The translations under genes and the position numbers were made by a program. From Pokkaliibacter plantistimulans (GTDB lineage Bacteria; Pseudomonadota; Gammaproteobacteria; Pseudomonadales; Balneatricaceae): DNA of 54,972 nucleotides. Position 1 is the first letter of the stretch. Every line of letters begins with the position of its first letter. Under the pieces are notes generated by a model, which did not search any database, was not told the DNA's origin, and saw only the letters and a program-made list of their open reading frames with translations. Location of the stretch: NCBI RefSeq assembly GCF_003194385.1, contig NZ_LAPT01000009.1, positions 1 through 54,972 on the forward strand, in the 5' to 3' direction. This document shows positions 1 to 8,369 of this stretch, piece by piece.

Positions 1-107
1 TCAAATGCTCATTTAGTTCACTAAACTCCGCTTTTTCGCCTGTTTCTTGTGCCCTCGGGGTATTTCCTTGTCTCGACTGCCTCGATAACGTTTTTCAACA
101 GCCTGCT
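1..107 (-). repeat. Dispersed extragenic repeat, left copy
   Basis: Positions 63-107 match the reverse complement of the last 45 bases of the window (54928-54972) at 43 of 45 positions. The left copy continues outward to at least position 1 and includes the near-palindrome TTTAGT-TC-ACTAAA at about 12-25. It lies 15 nt after the stop codon of the leftward gene that ends at 123, in the same relative orientation as the right copy after gcvT. No reading frame or transposase signature is visible. Function unknown. Confidence 0.8.
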
Positions 108-122
108 GGGTTGGATGTTGAC

Positions 123-959
123 TCAGGCCAAGGTGACCAGCAGGGGTTGGTGATCGGAACTGGCTGTCCTGACATCGACTTCAATGGCCTTGACCCAGCT
201 GGCCAGAGCTTCACTGACCAGGGCAAAGTCACGGCAATGAGGGCCTTCAGGCCATTGGTCAGCATCATGCACACCACAGGTAGGGGCGTGTGCGCTTTCC
301 GGGTGCAGCAGATGCCAGGCATCCAGCCAGAAATGCTGCTGTAGCAGCCATTGGTAGTCATCACTGGTCTCGGCAAGGTTCAGATCGCCACACAGCATGC
401 TGGCCAGTGGTCGGGGAGGAAACTGATAGGAGCCCTGAGCAGTTGCACAGGGAGCTTCGTTCCACTGCCTGATGCTGTGCTCCCAATCAAGTAGATAGCC
501 AAGCTGTGCCCGACGTTCTGCCTGACTATGGAATGCCAGATGAGTGTTCATGATACGCAGTGATCGGGTTGATTCGGGCATTTGCACTATGGCTTCCACT
601 GCGCAGCGTGGCATCTGCTTGACGCCGTGGGCGGGTGGCATAGGCAGAGTATGGATGCGGCCATCCAGAGCCAGAGGCTGGCGCACCAGTGTGAGGTTAC
701 CAAATTCGCGCCTGCTGCCACCTTCGCCCGGCCAGTTGATGGCTGCTCCCCAAAATGGCACATAGTCGGTGAAAGCTTCAGTGATGGCCGACAACTGATC
801 TGGCTGCTGCGCATGGCAGTATTCGGGAAAGTGTCTTGCTACTTCTTGTAGACACAGCACATCGGCAGCAAAGGCTTTCGCCTCTTCAATGATGCGATCC
901 AGTCTGATTTGCCCGTCGCAACCGAGACCACATTGGATGTTCCAGGTAAGAATCTTCAT
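123..959 (-). CDS. Endonuclease/exonuclease/phosphatase family protein
   Basis: A 278-residue protein beginning MKILTWNIQCG, the usual N-terminal strand of the EEP fold (exonuclease III, sphingomyelinase, inositol phosphatase). Other family motifs are LCLQEV near residue 38 (metal-binding Glu), CGDLNL in the middle (DxN), and SSDHQPLLVTL at the C-terminus (catalytic Asp-His). A longer frame begins at 1028, but it would overlap the upstream regulator by more than 50 bp, and MKILTWN is the canonical start. No signal peptide, so cytoplasmic. It is the last gene of a leftward set, 16 bp after the DeoR regulator and downstream of a HAD phosphatase. The substrate cannot be told; a phosphodiester or phosphorylated sugar or polyol is plausible from the neighbours. 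Confidence 0.8.
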   Translation of the reverse strand: MKILTWNIQCGLGCDGQIRLDRIIEEAKAFAADVLCLQEVARHFPEYCHAQQPDQLSAITEAFTDYVPFWGAAINWPGEGGSRREFGNLTLVRQPLALDGRIHTLPMPPAHGVKQMPRCAVEAIVQMPESTRSLRIMNTHLAFHSQAERRAQLGYLLDWEHSIRQWNEAPCATAQGSYQFPPRPLASMLCGDLNLAETSDDYQWLLQQHFWLDAWHLLHPESAHAPTCGVHDADQWPEGPHCRDFALVSEALASWVKAIEVDVRTASSDHQPLLVTLA

Positions 960-975
960 CTGTTCGATGACCCTG

Positions 976-1776
976 TCATTCAGCAGTTGAAAGCGAGGCG
1001 GCAAGCTCGGATTGTGGCAGGCATTCAATCACTGGTACGGATTCAGTCTCACACAGGGCGCGTAGCGGGGCGGGCAGATAGTCGGTAAAAAACTCATCCA
1101 CTTCGTTCAGGTGACTGCTGATCACCGGTGCATTGCGCAAATATTTGCTGGCATCGGCGACCAGAATACGTTTCTCGCTGTTGGCGATAATGGACTGAGA
1201 CAGATGTGACTCTTCAGGAGAGAAGTCGACCAGTGTGCCGTCGGCACCGATTCCCCCAACGCCGAAAATGCCGTAATTGATGCGGAACCGTCGAAAGAAG
1301 CGTGTGGTGTCTTCGCCCATGATGTCCTGGTCATCCGGGCGTACTCTGCCGCCGGCCAGCAAGGTTTCGATGCGAGGGTTGTGGCATAGGGTGAGAGCGA
1401 CGTTGAGGTTATTGGTTACGACGATCAGGCCGGGGTGATCTACCATGGCCAGCGCAATCTGCTGGGGTGTGGTGCCGATGCCGAGAAATACGCTGGAACC
1501 TTCCGGCAGGCTGTCTACGATCGCCTTGGCAATGGCCTGTTTGGCACCCAGATTCATAACCTGACGATTACTGAAAGACAGGTTGCGGTTCGTGGTGGGT
1601 AGGGTAATGCCACCGTGCACACGCTTGACCAGACCCTGATCGCTTAATTCATTGAGATCTTTGCGTATGGTCTGCGCGGAGACGCCGAAGGCTTCGGTAA
1701 TGGTACCGCTGGAAAGTGTTCCACCCGTCTGTTGTAACCAGTCCAGAATCTTTTTTTGTCTAGAAGACAACCCCAT
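976..1776 (-). CDS. DeoR/GlpR-family transcriptional regulator
   Basis: A 266-residue protein with an N-terminal DeoR helix-turn-helix (recognition segment SAQTIRKDLNELSDQGLVKRVHGG) followed by the DeoRC sugar-phosphate sensor domain (FLGIGTTPQQIA, LLAGGRVRPDDQDIMG, FGVGGIGADGTLVDFSPEE). It is closest in style to GlpR-type repressors that respond to phosphorylated carbohydrates. A start three codons upstream (1785) exists, but there the AGGAG Shine-Dalgarno abuts the ATG, whereas it is about 9 nt from the ATG at 1776. It sits between a HAD phosphatase and an EEP protein on the same strand and probably controls them. The inducer is unknown. Confidence 0.85.
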   Translation of the reverse strand: MGLSSRQKKILDWLQQTGGTLSSGTITEAFGVSAQTIRKDLNELSDQGLVKRVHGGITLPTTNRNLSFSNRQVMNLGAKQAIAKAIVDSLPEGSSVFLGIGTTPQQIALAMVDHPGLIVVTNNLNVALTLCHNPRIETLLAGGRVRPDDQDIMGEDTTRFFRRFRINYGIFGVGGIGADGTLVDFSPEESHLSQSIIANSEKRILVADASKYLRNAPVISSHLNEVDEFFTDYLPAPLRALCETESVPVIECLPQSELAASLSTAE

Positions 1777-2084
1777 AGATCGCATCTCCTGAGTACATCG
1801 CTTGCCTGGGCAGCCAATGTCATATGATTCGTTTCACAGGCCAGTTCGCTCATTCGCATGGTGAGGTCGATACCTCAACTTACCGCTTTGCATTCCATGT
1901 CACTGACAACAGCTGCGTGCGCTGACAGGCAACCAGTACTTCGGGCTTAGCTGAGGCATTGTGGCGCGTCTGGCCGTATTGGATATCGGATTCACCACGT
2001 TGTAAACCTATTACCCTTTTGCGTCGAAATGATGAATCTTTGGCTTTAGGCTGCACTACATCGAGATTCATAGCGTCAACTTCT
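1777..2084. other. Gap between HAD phosphatase and DeoR genes
   Basis: About 300 bp without a convincing gene. Short open frames exist on both strands but resemble no family I recognise. The gap may hold a separate promoter for the DeoR gene; no clear -35/-10 pair was seen. Confidence 0.4.
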
Positions 2085-2873
2085 CTAAAGACTCCGCAGA
2101 ACAGTGTCTGCCAGTTCGACAAAACCGTATCCACCGGGGTTAAAGGTGATATAGCGCGGTGGTGGATTGAGTGTAGTCAGGAAACGCTGGATATTGGCGA
2201 CGCCTACCGTGTGAGGGAAGGCCGAAAACATGTTGGCATCATTGGGTGAGTCGCCGATGAATATGCTCTGCGCCAGTGCCTCTTCGCGACTCAATTGCTG
2301 TTCCTGCTCTAACCAGGCCAGCGCACTGGAGGCTTTGTCATAGGCACCCATCCAGATATTGACGTGAATCGAGCTGACTCTTACTGACGCTGGCGAAAGA
2401 CGAATGAGTGCGAGTAGCCTGTCTAAATCGCTGTTAGCGAGCCGTTCATCCTGACCAATATCGTATGCAATATCCGTCAACCGATAAGGATGGTCCTGGG
2501 TCAGTCTGGCCTGGGGTAACTCTCTGGCAATATTCTCGATCAGTTGTTCAAGCTGTGATCGATTCTGGGAGCGCTCTGCAAAGGGTAAGCGGAAGCGCTG
2601 CTGCAGGCGCCCCTGCTGATCCTTCTGAATCCAGAATGCGCCGTTTTCACCTATTACAGCGGCAATAGGCCAGGTGCGAATCATGCAGTCGCACCATCCA
2701 GAGCAGGCGCCGGTCACAGGGATGATCTTCACGCCTGCCTGCTGCAGGTTTTCCATCGCGGAGTAAGTCTCAGCGGGCAGGCGGCCCTGCCACGTAAGAG
2801 TGTCATCCACATCAGTGAACAGGTAACGAGGCAAAAAGGGCAGAGTCTCCGGCAACCCTCCTGGTCTCATCAT
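2085..2873 (-). CDS. HAD-IIB (Cof/MPGP-like) sugar phosphatase
   Basis: A 262-residue HAD-superfamily hydrolase. Motif I is DVDDT close to the N-terminus (nucleophile and acid/base Asp), motif II is VTG, the motif III Lys lies in AYDKASSAL, and motif IV is GDSPNDANMF. The large cap inserted between motifs II and III places it in subclass IIB with Cof-type and mannosyl-3-phosphoglycerate phosphatases. The start at 2873 is preceded by AAGGA at good spacing; the next codon is also ATG. It is the first gene of the leftward set with the DeoR regulator and EEP protein. Substrate not determinable. Confidence 0.8.
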   Translation of the reverse strand: MMRPGGLPETLPFLPRYLFTDVDDTLTWQGRLPAETYSAMENLQQAGVKIIPVTGACSGWCDCMIRTWPIAAVIGENGAFWIQKDQQGRLQQRFRLPFAERSQNRSQLEQLIENIARELPQARLTQDHPYRLTDIAYDIGQDERLANSDLDRLLALIRLSPASVRVSSIHVNIWMGAYDKASSALAWLEQEQQLSREEALAQSIFIGDSPNDANMFSAFPHTVGVANIQRFLTTLNPPPRYITFNPGGYGFVELADTVLRSL

Positions 2874-3092
2874 GGTTGAGTTCCTTACTGGTAGGCGATG
2901 AAAGGGCATGATCTGGATAAAATATGTTTCATATTGTAGTTCTTCATTCGCGCGTTGTGGTGGTTTTATTTTGTTTCAAACGAAAATTTTATTATTGCGT
3001 ACGATGCATCGTGACTGTCCAATAGCTGAAACAATCCCTTCGTTCAGGTGCGGAAACATGCCATTGCACTGGCCTGACAATGTTGTCGCAAA

Positions 3093-3120
3093 TTGACAAA
3101 AAAGACGCCCAGAGTACACT
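3093..3120 (+). promoter_or_regulatory. Sigma-70 promoter upstream of candidate sRNA
   Basis: TTGACA at 3093-3098, 16 bp spacer, TACACT at 3115-3120. This is the best sigma-70-like match in the gap. No open frame of note follows before the terminator at 3391-3417, so the transcript would be non-coding. Confidence 0.5.
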
Positions 3121-3126
3121 TGTTAC

Positions 3127-3417
3127 ACGGCATAAATGGAAAATGCCATGTCGTTGTGAAAGATGAGGAAAAGGATGCCGCATCCGCAGCAACAGACACC
3201 AAAACGATGTCTGGTGGACCAGTATCTCGAAACGAATTTGACTAACTATCGCTGCAACTGAGTCACTTTATTTTTTCTGTTCAATCAATACCTCGCACAT
3301 TGATTGCATTTGACTATCAGTTCCCGTGCTTTCTGATAGCGTTACTTGATTCAGCGGTTCAGCGCATACCACCGACTTTGTTTTACCCTCAAAAACCCGC
3401 CTCCCAGCGGGTTTTTC
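3127..3417 (+). ncRNA. Candidate small RNA with GGA hairpin loops
   Basis: A predicted transcript of about 290 nt between a consensus-like promoter and a strong intrinsic terminator, with no plausible coding sequence. Two hairpins expose GGA in the loop: GGCAT/ATGCC at 3129-3147 closing AAATGGAAA, and CTGG/CCAG at 3211-3222 closing TGGA. Two more GGA triplets lie at 3167 and 3173 in an AGGAAAAGGA stretch. GGA in apical loops is the hallmark of CsrA/RsmA-sequestering RNAs (RsmY, RsmZ, CsrB). The motif is confined to the first ~100 nt and the count is low, so an unrelated sRNA or a leader is also possible. The promoter, hairpins and terminator are seen; the function is inferred. Confidence 0.35.
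3391..3417 (+). terminator. Intrinsic terminator
   Basis: Stem AAAACCCGC / GCGGGTTTT with a CTCCCA loop and a following T-run. It precedes tal by 200 bp, so it ends an upstream plus-strand transcript rather than tal. Confidence 0.75.
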
Positions 3418-3617
3418 CTTATCTGGTGTGCTGTTTTGCTGTTGTCAGTGCTTGTACTGCCGTCTGTAACCAAATCGTTATTTCCCCGTGATCATATGTC
3501 GAGGCTGGTGCATAATCGGCGCACCGGTTACAGCAGTGGACAAATCTTCTGATTTGCCCCTCCTGAGCCCCGTCAGCCAGACGGACTCGCCGTCTGTCGT
3601 ATTTTGCGTGAGGGAAT

Positions 3618-4577
3618 ATGGCTACGCTTCTGCAACAACTGAGTAACGTTACCACTGTCGTCGCCGATACCGGTGACCTTGCAGCTATTCAGGCTTTCCA
3701 GCCAATCGATGCCACCACCAATCCATCTCTGGTACTCAAGGCCATGGGCCAGCCGCTGGCTGAGTCTCTGATCAGCACCGCTGTTGCCTGGGCCAAAAAG
3801 CAGGGTGGTGATCAGGCTACCCAGTTGGACAATACCGCCGACAAACTGGTGGTCAGCCTTGGCATGGAAATCCTCAAGTACATCCCGGGTCGTGTTTCTA
3901 CCGAAGTGGACGCCCGCCTTTCCTTTGATACCGAGAAAACACTGGCCAAGGCTCGCAAGCTGATCAAGCTTTATGAAGACGCTGGCATCGGCCGTGAGCG
4001 TGTGCTGATCAAGATTGCCTCTACATGGGAAGGCATCAAAGCTGCTGAGATTCTGGAAAAGGAAGGTATTAACTGCAACCTGACCCTGCTGTTCAGCTTT
4101 GCGCAGGCGCGTGCCTGTGCGGAATCGGGTGTATTTCTGATTTCTCCCTTTGTTGGCCGCATTCTGGACTGGTTCAAGAAGCAAAACCCTGGCACCGACT
4201 ACGCACCTGAAGAAGAGCCTGGTGTCATTTCTGTCAGTGATATCTTCAACTACTACAAGCGTCATGGTTATAACACCATCGTCATGGGCGCGAGCTTCCG
4301 TAACATCGGGGAAATTATTGCGCTGGCAGGCTGTGATCGACTGACTATCAGCCCCAACCTGCTCGAAGAGCTGTCAGCCAGTGAAGGTGATCTTCAGGTA
4401 CGTCTGCACGCTCAGGCGGCCAGTGCCGACAAACCCCAGGCCTTGTCAGAGGCTGAGTTCCGCTGGCTGCACAACGAAGATGCCATGGCTACTGAAAAGC
4501 TGGCTGAAGGCATTCGCCTGTTTGCTGTTGATCAGAACAAGCTGGAAAAAATGCTGAGTGAGCGTCTGGCTGGCTGA
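3618..4577 (+). CDS. tal: Transaldolase
   Basis: Transfers a dihydroxyacetone unit between sedoheptulose-7-phosphate and glyceraldehyde-3-phosphate in the non-oxidative pentose phosphate pathway; cytoplasmic. The 319-residue length is normal for class I (TalB-type) enzymes. It contains the signature DATTNPSL near residue 31, [10 protein letters not shown], and the Schiff-base lysine in [11 protein letters not shown] at about residue 132, then [11 protein letters not shown]. The ATG at 3618 follows GAGGGA. It is monocistronic, with an intrinsic terminator 22 bp downstream. No oddities seen. Confidence 0.97.
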   Translation: MATLLQQLSNVTTVVADTGDLAAIQAFQPIDATTNPSLVLKAMGQPLAESLISTAVAWAKKQGGDQATQLDNTADKLVVSLGMEILKYIPGRVSTEVDARLSFDTEKTLAKARKLIKLYEDAGIGRERVLIKIASTWEGIKAAEILEKEGINCNLTLLFSFAQARACAESGVFLISPFVGRILDWFKKQNPGTDYAPEEEPGVISVSDIFNYYKRHGYNTIVMGASFRNIGEIIALAGCDRLTISPNLLEELSASEGDLQVRLHAQAASADKPQALSEAEFRWLHNEDAMATEKLAEGIRLFAVDQNKLEKMLSERLAG

Positions 4578-4598
4578 TCGCTGCTGACGTTTACATAG

Positions 4599-4629
4599 AA
4601 CCGGTATGACGCCCCATACCGGTTTTTTT
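4599..4629 (+). terminator. Terminator of tal
   Basis: Perfect stem AACCGGTATG / CATACCGGTT with a short loop, followed by seven T residues. Confidence 0.9.
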
Positions 4630-4873
4630 CTGCCGGACATCCTGACAAAGCTGCGGGTGATTCGCCTGTGCAGACATCTGCAGAAACCACCTGATTCGTG
4701 TAATTGATTACCGGCATCCATAATCAGCACACGCTTCCGGCGCAATCTGGATTGTTTGTAAGTTTGTATATATATTGCGTTGCATTCTGTAGGCCCTGCA
4801 TCAGTGGAGCCGGTCAATGGGCGTGAAGGCATCGCAGTACAGCCTCCGTCAGCTAACAAAAGGAGTAGTGGTA

Positions 4874-6991
4874 ATGAATAAATGGATAGGTATCGGCGTT
4901 CTTGCTGTCGCAGTGGGAGCGGGTGTGGCTTGGCAGCAAGGATGGCTGAATACCACTTCCATGTCTGCCAAGGTCAATATGACCGACTACGTACCGGCCG
5001 ATACCGTGTTCTACGCTGGTGGTACCGCTGATGCCAAAGCCTTCGAGTACCTGCGTAATATGGACATCTTCCGCGGCATGCAGGGTGACCTGGATTCAAT
5101 GCTGGCGGACATGGATAAGGGCGAGCTGAAGGACAATCCGACCGTCCGATTCATCAAATACCTCGCTGTCGACCTGTTCGGCAATATGACCACTTACGGT
5201 GAGCTGGTCGATCATTACGGTATTGATGTCAGCAAGCCACAAGCGTTCTACATGGATGGCGTTGTACCTGTCATCCGCATCAGTCTGGCCAACCAGGACA
5301 CCTTCTGGAAGGCATTCAACGAAGCTTCTGAAAAGAGTGGGCTTAAAGCACAGCAGGAAACCGTTCAGGGCCACACATTTACCCGCTGGCGTCTGACGCC
5401 TGAGGGCGAAGCCAAAACGGCTGATCTGGTGGTGAGTGTCGAAAATGGCATTGCCACAGTGACCGCGTTCTATTTCAAGGATACCGAGCAGTCCAGGCTG
5501 CAACGCCTGGCTTATGTGAAGCCGCAGAAGTCACTGACGGACAGCGGCGAAATCGCCGAATTGTCCAAAACCTACGGATGGACGGGTTCTACCGTGGCGA
5601 TGCTGAATATTAAGCGACTGGCTGAAGGCATCCTGTTGCCAGACAGCAATGGTTTCGGACGCGAACTGAATGCCATCCTGACTGATGGTGGCAAGCCTTC
5701 CCCCGTGGCAACCCGCTTCACCGCCGAATGCCGTCAGGAAATGGCTGGCCTTGCAGGCCAGGTACCACGTCTGATGTCGAGCTATCTGCCAGCGGTAGAA
5801 AAAGACGGCAAAATGACACAAAGCAGCCCGCTGCTACTGGAAATCAAGAATGCGCCTACCCTGGCCAGCCTGCAGAAACTGCGTGGGCATATTCCCGCAC
5901 ACACTCTGGATGCCAATGGCCAGATCGTCGGTTTCGGTCTGGGTCTGGATGTTAATAATCTGGTGCCTGCTACTACCGAGTTGTGGAATGCTTTCACTCA
6001 GGCCAAGTTCAGTTGCCCTGAGCTGGTTGAGGCTCAGCAGCAGATGGCCAGTGTCAGCCCCGCCTATCTGGGGATGGCGACCGGTATGCTGCAGGGCGTA
6101 AAAGGGGCTGGTTTCTCCCTTTACGATCTGGTGATGTCTAAAGACAGCCCCATCCCTGAGAAGTATTCCTTCCTGCTCAGTATTGCCACCGAGAACCCGC
6201 AGATGCTGCTGTCCATGCTGAGCAGTTCTCCGTTTGGTGCCATGGTGCAGATTCCGGCCGACGGCAGTATCGCTGATGTCGATCTGTCTGACGTTGCTCC
6301 TGGTCTGAAAATCAAGGCAGGGGTGAAAGGGAAGTTCATTGTTGCTTACGCCGGTGAGCCTGCGCAGAAGGCGGTGGATGCGCTGGATAAGGAAACCATC
6401 GATGCCAACGGCATGCAGAGCCTGTCGTTCAACTACCCGAAAGTGGCTCAGCTGGTTGATCAGCTTCCCGGTATGGTGACCGATGCCATGTCCAATGAGA
6501 TGGGCAGTGGCTGCGTGCAGAAAGCGACGCTGGCGCACATGCTGCGTCTGCCCGCTGTCATCAGCTACAACGCTGACTTCAGCAAGGATGGCCTGTTGGC
6601 AAATACCTCCATGACGCTGACCAAAGAGCAGCCAGAGAAAGCGATTTCTCCGGTGGGCAAGTTCAACGTTTATGATCAGACCTTCGACTGCGCTCAGGGC
6701 GACATGGTGGGTAGCGAAGAGATTCGCGCTGATGGCACGGGTTCGTACGTCATGAAAGACGATGCTGGTCAGTGTGATCTGTCCAAGATCGACTACAAGT
6801 GGACCCAGAAAGGCAGTGCCATGGTCATGAGCGAGGGTAAATCCACTCACCGCGACAGCTGTGATGCAGAGTGGACAGCACCTGAGCCCTACACCGCGCG
6901 CTGCACTCTGATGCCCGCCGATAAGGGCTTCAAGTGCCTGTACATGGAAGAGGAAAGCCAGAGCCTCTACCACTATCAACCCGCCCAATAA
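4874..6991 (+). CDS. Membrane-anchored protein of unknown function (DUF3352-like)
   Basis: A 705-residue protein that I cannot assign to a characterised family. It begins MNKWIGIGVLAVAVGAGVAW, a single hydrophobic segment that acts as a signal peptide or anchor, so the rest is probably periplasmic. The body starts MTDYVPADTVFYAGG and is rich in patterns such as YGIDVSKPQAFYMDGVVPVIRI. This style (lipoprotein-like proteins built around 'P-x-DT-x-x-Y' openings) recalls DUF3352-type proteins. A central CPEL and several C-terminal Cys (GSGCVQ, TFDCAQ, GQCDLS, DSCDAEW, ARCTLM, KCLYMEE) could form disulfides. The frame is open from 4817, but AGGAG stands about 8 nt before the ATG at 4874. It stands alone between two terminators. 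Confidence 0.8.
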   Translation: MNKWIGIGVLAVAVGAGVAWQQGWLNTTSMSAKVNMTDYVPADTVFYAGGTADAKAFEYLRNMDIFRGMQGDLDSMLADMDKGELKDNPTVRFIKYLAVDLFGNMTTYGELVDHYGIDVSKPQAFYMDGVVPVIRISLANQDTFWKAFNEASEKSGLKAQQETVQGHTFTRWRLTPEGEAKTADLVVSVENGIATVTAFYFKDTEQSRLQRLAYVKPQKSLTDSGEIAELSKTYGWTGSTVAMLNIKRLAEGILLPDSNGFGRELNAILTDGGKPSPVATRFTAECRQEMAGLAGQVPRLMSSYLPAVEKDGKMTQSSPLLLEIKNAPTLASLQKLRGHIPAHTLDANGQIVGFGLGLDVNNLVPATTELWNAFTQAKFSCPELVEAQQQMASVSPAYLGMATGMLQGVKGAGFSLYDLVMSKDSPIPEKYSFLLSIATENPQMLLSMLSSSPFGAMVQIPADGSIADVDLSDVAPGLKIKAGVKGKFIVAYAGEPAQKAVDALDKETIDANGMQSLSFNYPKVAQLVDQLPGMVTDAMSNEMGSGCVQKATLAHMLRLPAVISYNADFSKDGLLANTSMTLTKEQPEKAISPVGKFNVYDQTFDCAQGDMVGSEEIRADGTGSYVMKDDAGQCDLSKIDYKWTQKGSAMVMSEGKSTHRDSCDAEWTAPEPYTARCTLMPADKGFKCLYMEEESQSLYHYQPAQ

Positions 6992-7030
6992 GGTAACCTG
7001 CCCAACTAGGTAACCTGCTCAATAACGTAC
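6980..7030 (+). repeat. Three degenerate 17-bp tandem repeats over a stop codon
   Basis: Copies at 6980-6996, 6997-7013 and 7014-7030 share the pattern CC(c/t)GC(c/t)CAA(t/c)(a/t)A(g/c)GTA(a/c). The first copy contains the last codons and the stop codon of the preceding gene. Confidence 0.75.
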
Positions 7031-7062
7031 CCGGTAGCAGGCGGGTACAGAGCCCACAATAC

Positions 7063-7100
7063 AAGAAGCCGATGGAATCACTCCATCGGCTTCTTGCTTT
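7063..7100 (+). terminator. Intrinsic terminator
   Basis: Stem AAGAAGCCGATGGA / TCCATCGGCTTCTT with a short loop, then a T-rich tail. It ends transcription of the large membrane-anchored protein gene. Confidence 0.85.
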
Positions 7101-7117
7101 TCTGTAGCAGCGTACGG

Positions 7118-7202
7118 TCATTCGACCAGTGGCTGACTGTCATCGTCGTGATCGCGGTATGCCATCAGCTGATGCTTGATCCGGCGGATGTTTTCCAGAG
7201 CC
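7118..7202 (-). pseudogene. C-terminal remnant of an unidentified leftward gene
   Basis: Read leftward, this stretch gives a gene-like C-terminus (PALENIRRIKHQLMAYRDHD and a few more residues) ending at a TGA at 7118-7120. The match stops where sequence of the opposite-strand D-threonine aldolase remnant begins, so the 5' part of this gene is missing. A regulator of the RpiR type, often found next to such aldolases, is one possibility, but the fragment is too short to decide. Confidence 0.35.
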
Positions 7203-7664
7203 GGTGCCTGTGGCATTACCTGTCAGAAGATTGGCGAGGCGGAAGTGTTTGCCGACGCAGGGGGCGATGACATCTTGCTGACCTTCAATATTGTCGGCGC
7301 GCCCAAGCTGCAACGGCTGCTGGCACTGGCACGGCGCATCAGGCTGACGGTCGTAGCCGCTCGTTAAACCGTCGTTGTAGCAGAGCGGGTGATTGTCGAT
7401 GCGGGCAGCAAGGCGCTGACATCGGATCTGCTTGGTCTGGACGGATATGGTCAGGTGGTGGGGCTGAGTGAGGAACATGGCACGCTGGATACCACCGCCT
7501 GTGTGCAGCAACCACAGATTGGTGATCAGCTGTTGCTGTTACCCAATCATGCTTGCCCGGTGTCCAACCTGTTCGACGAGGTGTATTTCTATCGCCGGGA
7601 CAGTCAGGGTGAAGCCAGAGTTGAGAGGTGTGAACGGGTCGCCGCGCGGGGTAAAGTTGCCTAG
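7203..7664 (+). pseudogene. D-threonine aldolase/DSD1-family remnant
   Basis: Two in-frame pieces of a PLP-dependent alanine racemase-fold enzyme (D-threonine aldolase or D-serine dehydratase type). The first (7203-7367) reads ACGITCQKIGEAEVFADAGG then DDILLTFNIVGAPKL and ends RLTVVAAR-stop. The second (from about 7371) reads RVIVDAGSKALTSD, then EEHGTL, IGDQLLLLPNHACPVSNLFD (the metal-binding HxC region) and a normal-looking C-terminus ending at 7664. The N-terminus with the PLP lysine and the central ~200 residues are missing, and a TAA at 7365-7367 separates the pieces. It cannot encode a working enzyme. A deletion scar, possibly two events. Confidence 0.8.
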
Positions 7665-7838
7665 AACGTGTCCATCAGGAGGGTGACGGGGCGGCTGCGC
7701 GTTGGGTAGATGCTGCTAACGGAAACTTTGACGTGTAAAAGGGGAAAGTTAAGTTTGCGTTAAGGTTGATTATCTAACCTCTGAGCACTAGCTAACATCT
7801 TGGTTGGTTCAACACTCCTGCGGGAGTATGGAGGTTCC

Positions 7839-8048
7839 ATGAATATCAATTCGGTGAGTGGCGGTGCTGGTTACTATGGACCGCAATCCCTGCAGTCAAA
7901 GCCCGAATCTGCAGAGCCCAAGACTGCCGGACCTGATCGTGATGGTGACAGCGATGACAAAACTGTTGCTGCCAGTTCAAGCAGTTCGGCGCCCACAACC
8001 AATGCAAGCGGTCAGACTATTGGTCAGATCCTGAACGTTACTGCCTGA
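7839..8048 (+). CDS. Small disordered protein of unknown function
   Basis: A 69-residue protein, MNINSVSGG... ending NASGQTIGQILNVTA, with a Ser/Asp/Ala-rich, probably disordered middle. GGAGG lies 6 nt before the ATG at 7839, and a strong terminator follows, so it is a real single-gene unit. My impression is that short proteins with MNINS-type starts and a GQ(T/A)IGQ(I/L)(L/I)N-TA tail recur in related marine gammaproteobacteria. No function is known to me. No signal peptide or membrane segment. Confidence 0.7.
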   Translation: MNINSVSGGAGYYGPQSLQSKPESAEPKTAGPDRDGDSDDKTVAASSSSSAPTTNASGQTIGQILNVTA

Positions 8049-8065
8049 TCGACTTCTACAGAAGA

Positions 8066-8100
8066 CCCTGGATACCCCCTTCATCCAGGGTTTTTCTTTT
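8066..8100 (+). terminator. Terminator of the 69-residue protein gene
   Basis: Stem CCCTGGAT / ATCCAGGG followed by TTTTTCTTTTT. The region from here to 8369 shows no gene. Confidence 0.85.
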
Positions 8101-8369
8101 TCTGCTTCCTGTTCACCTCCCGTCTGCTTGTATTCCGCCTCTGATGGCAGCCTGACTACTGGTGATGTCTTCTACGCTATTGGCCATGCCTCCTGTCGGC
8201 GGTGCCTCCTGTTAGTGCGTTCCGTTCGCAGGATGACCTGTGTTTGGGCGCTGCCGTTTGCCAGAATATCCTGTTGGTCAGGCTCGTGCCTGCGTAAACC
8301 TGGCTGACTCCACTGAAAATGATCGAAACTTCAACCCCTTATTCAATGGCTAAGGACCGCATACGGAAG

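Noticed and set aside
1880-2134. Leftward 84-codon frame between the HAD and DeoR genes
   Set aside because: Overlaps the end of the HAD gene, with no SD and no recognisable motif.
2908-3552. Several 60-70-codon frames in the gap before tal
   Set aside because: They overlap each other on both strands, lack SDs, and cross the intrinsic terminator at 3391-3417.
5834-6988. Long leftward open frame (384 codons) inside the membrane-anchored protein gene
   Set aside because: Antisense shadow of the rightward gene, which has a good start, SD, signal segment and terminator. The leftward product is His/Leu-rich without a recognisable domain.
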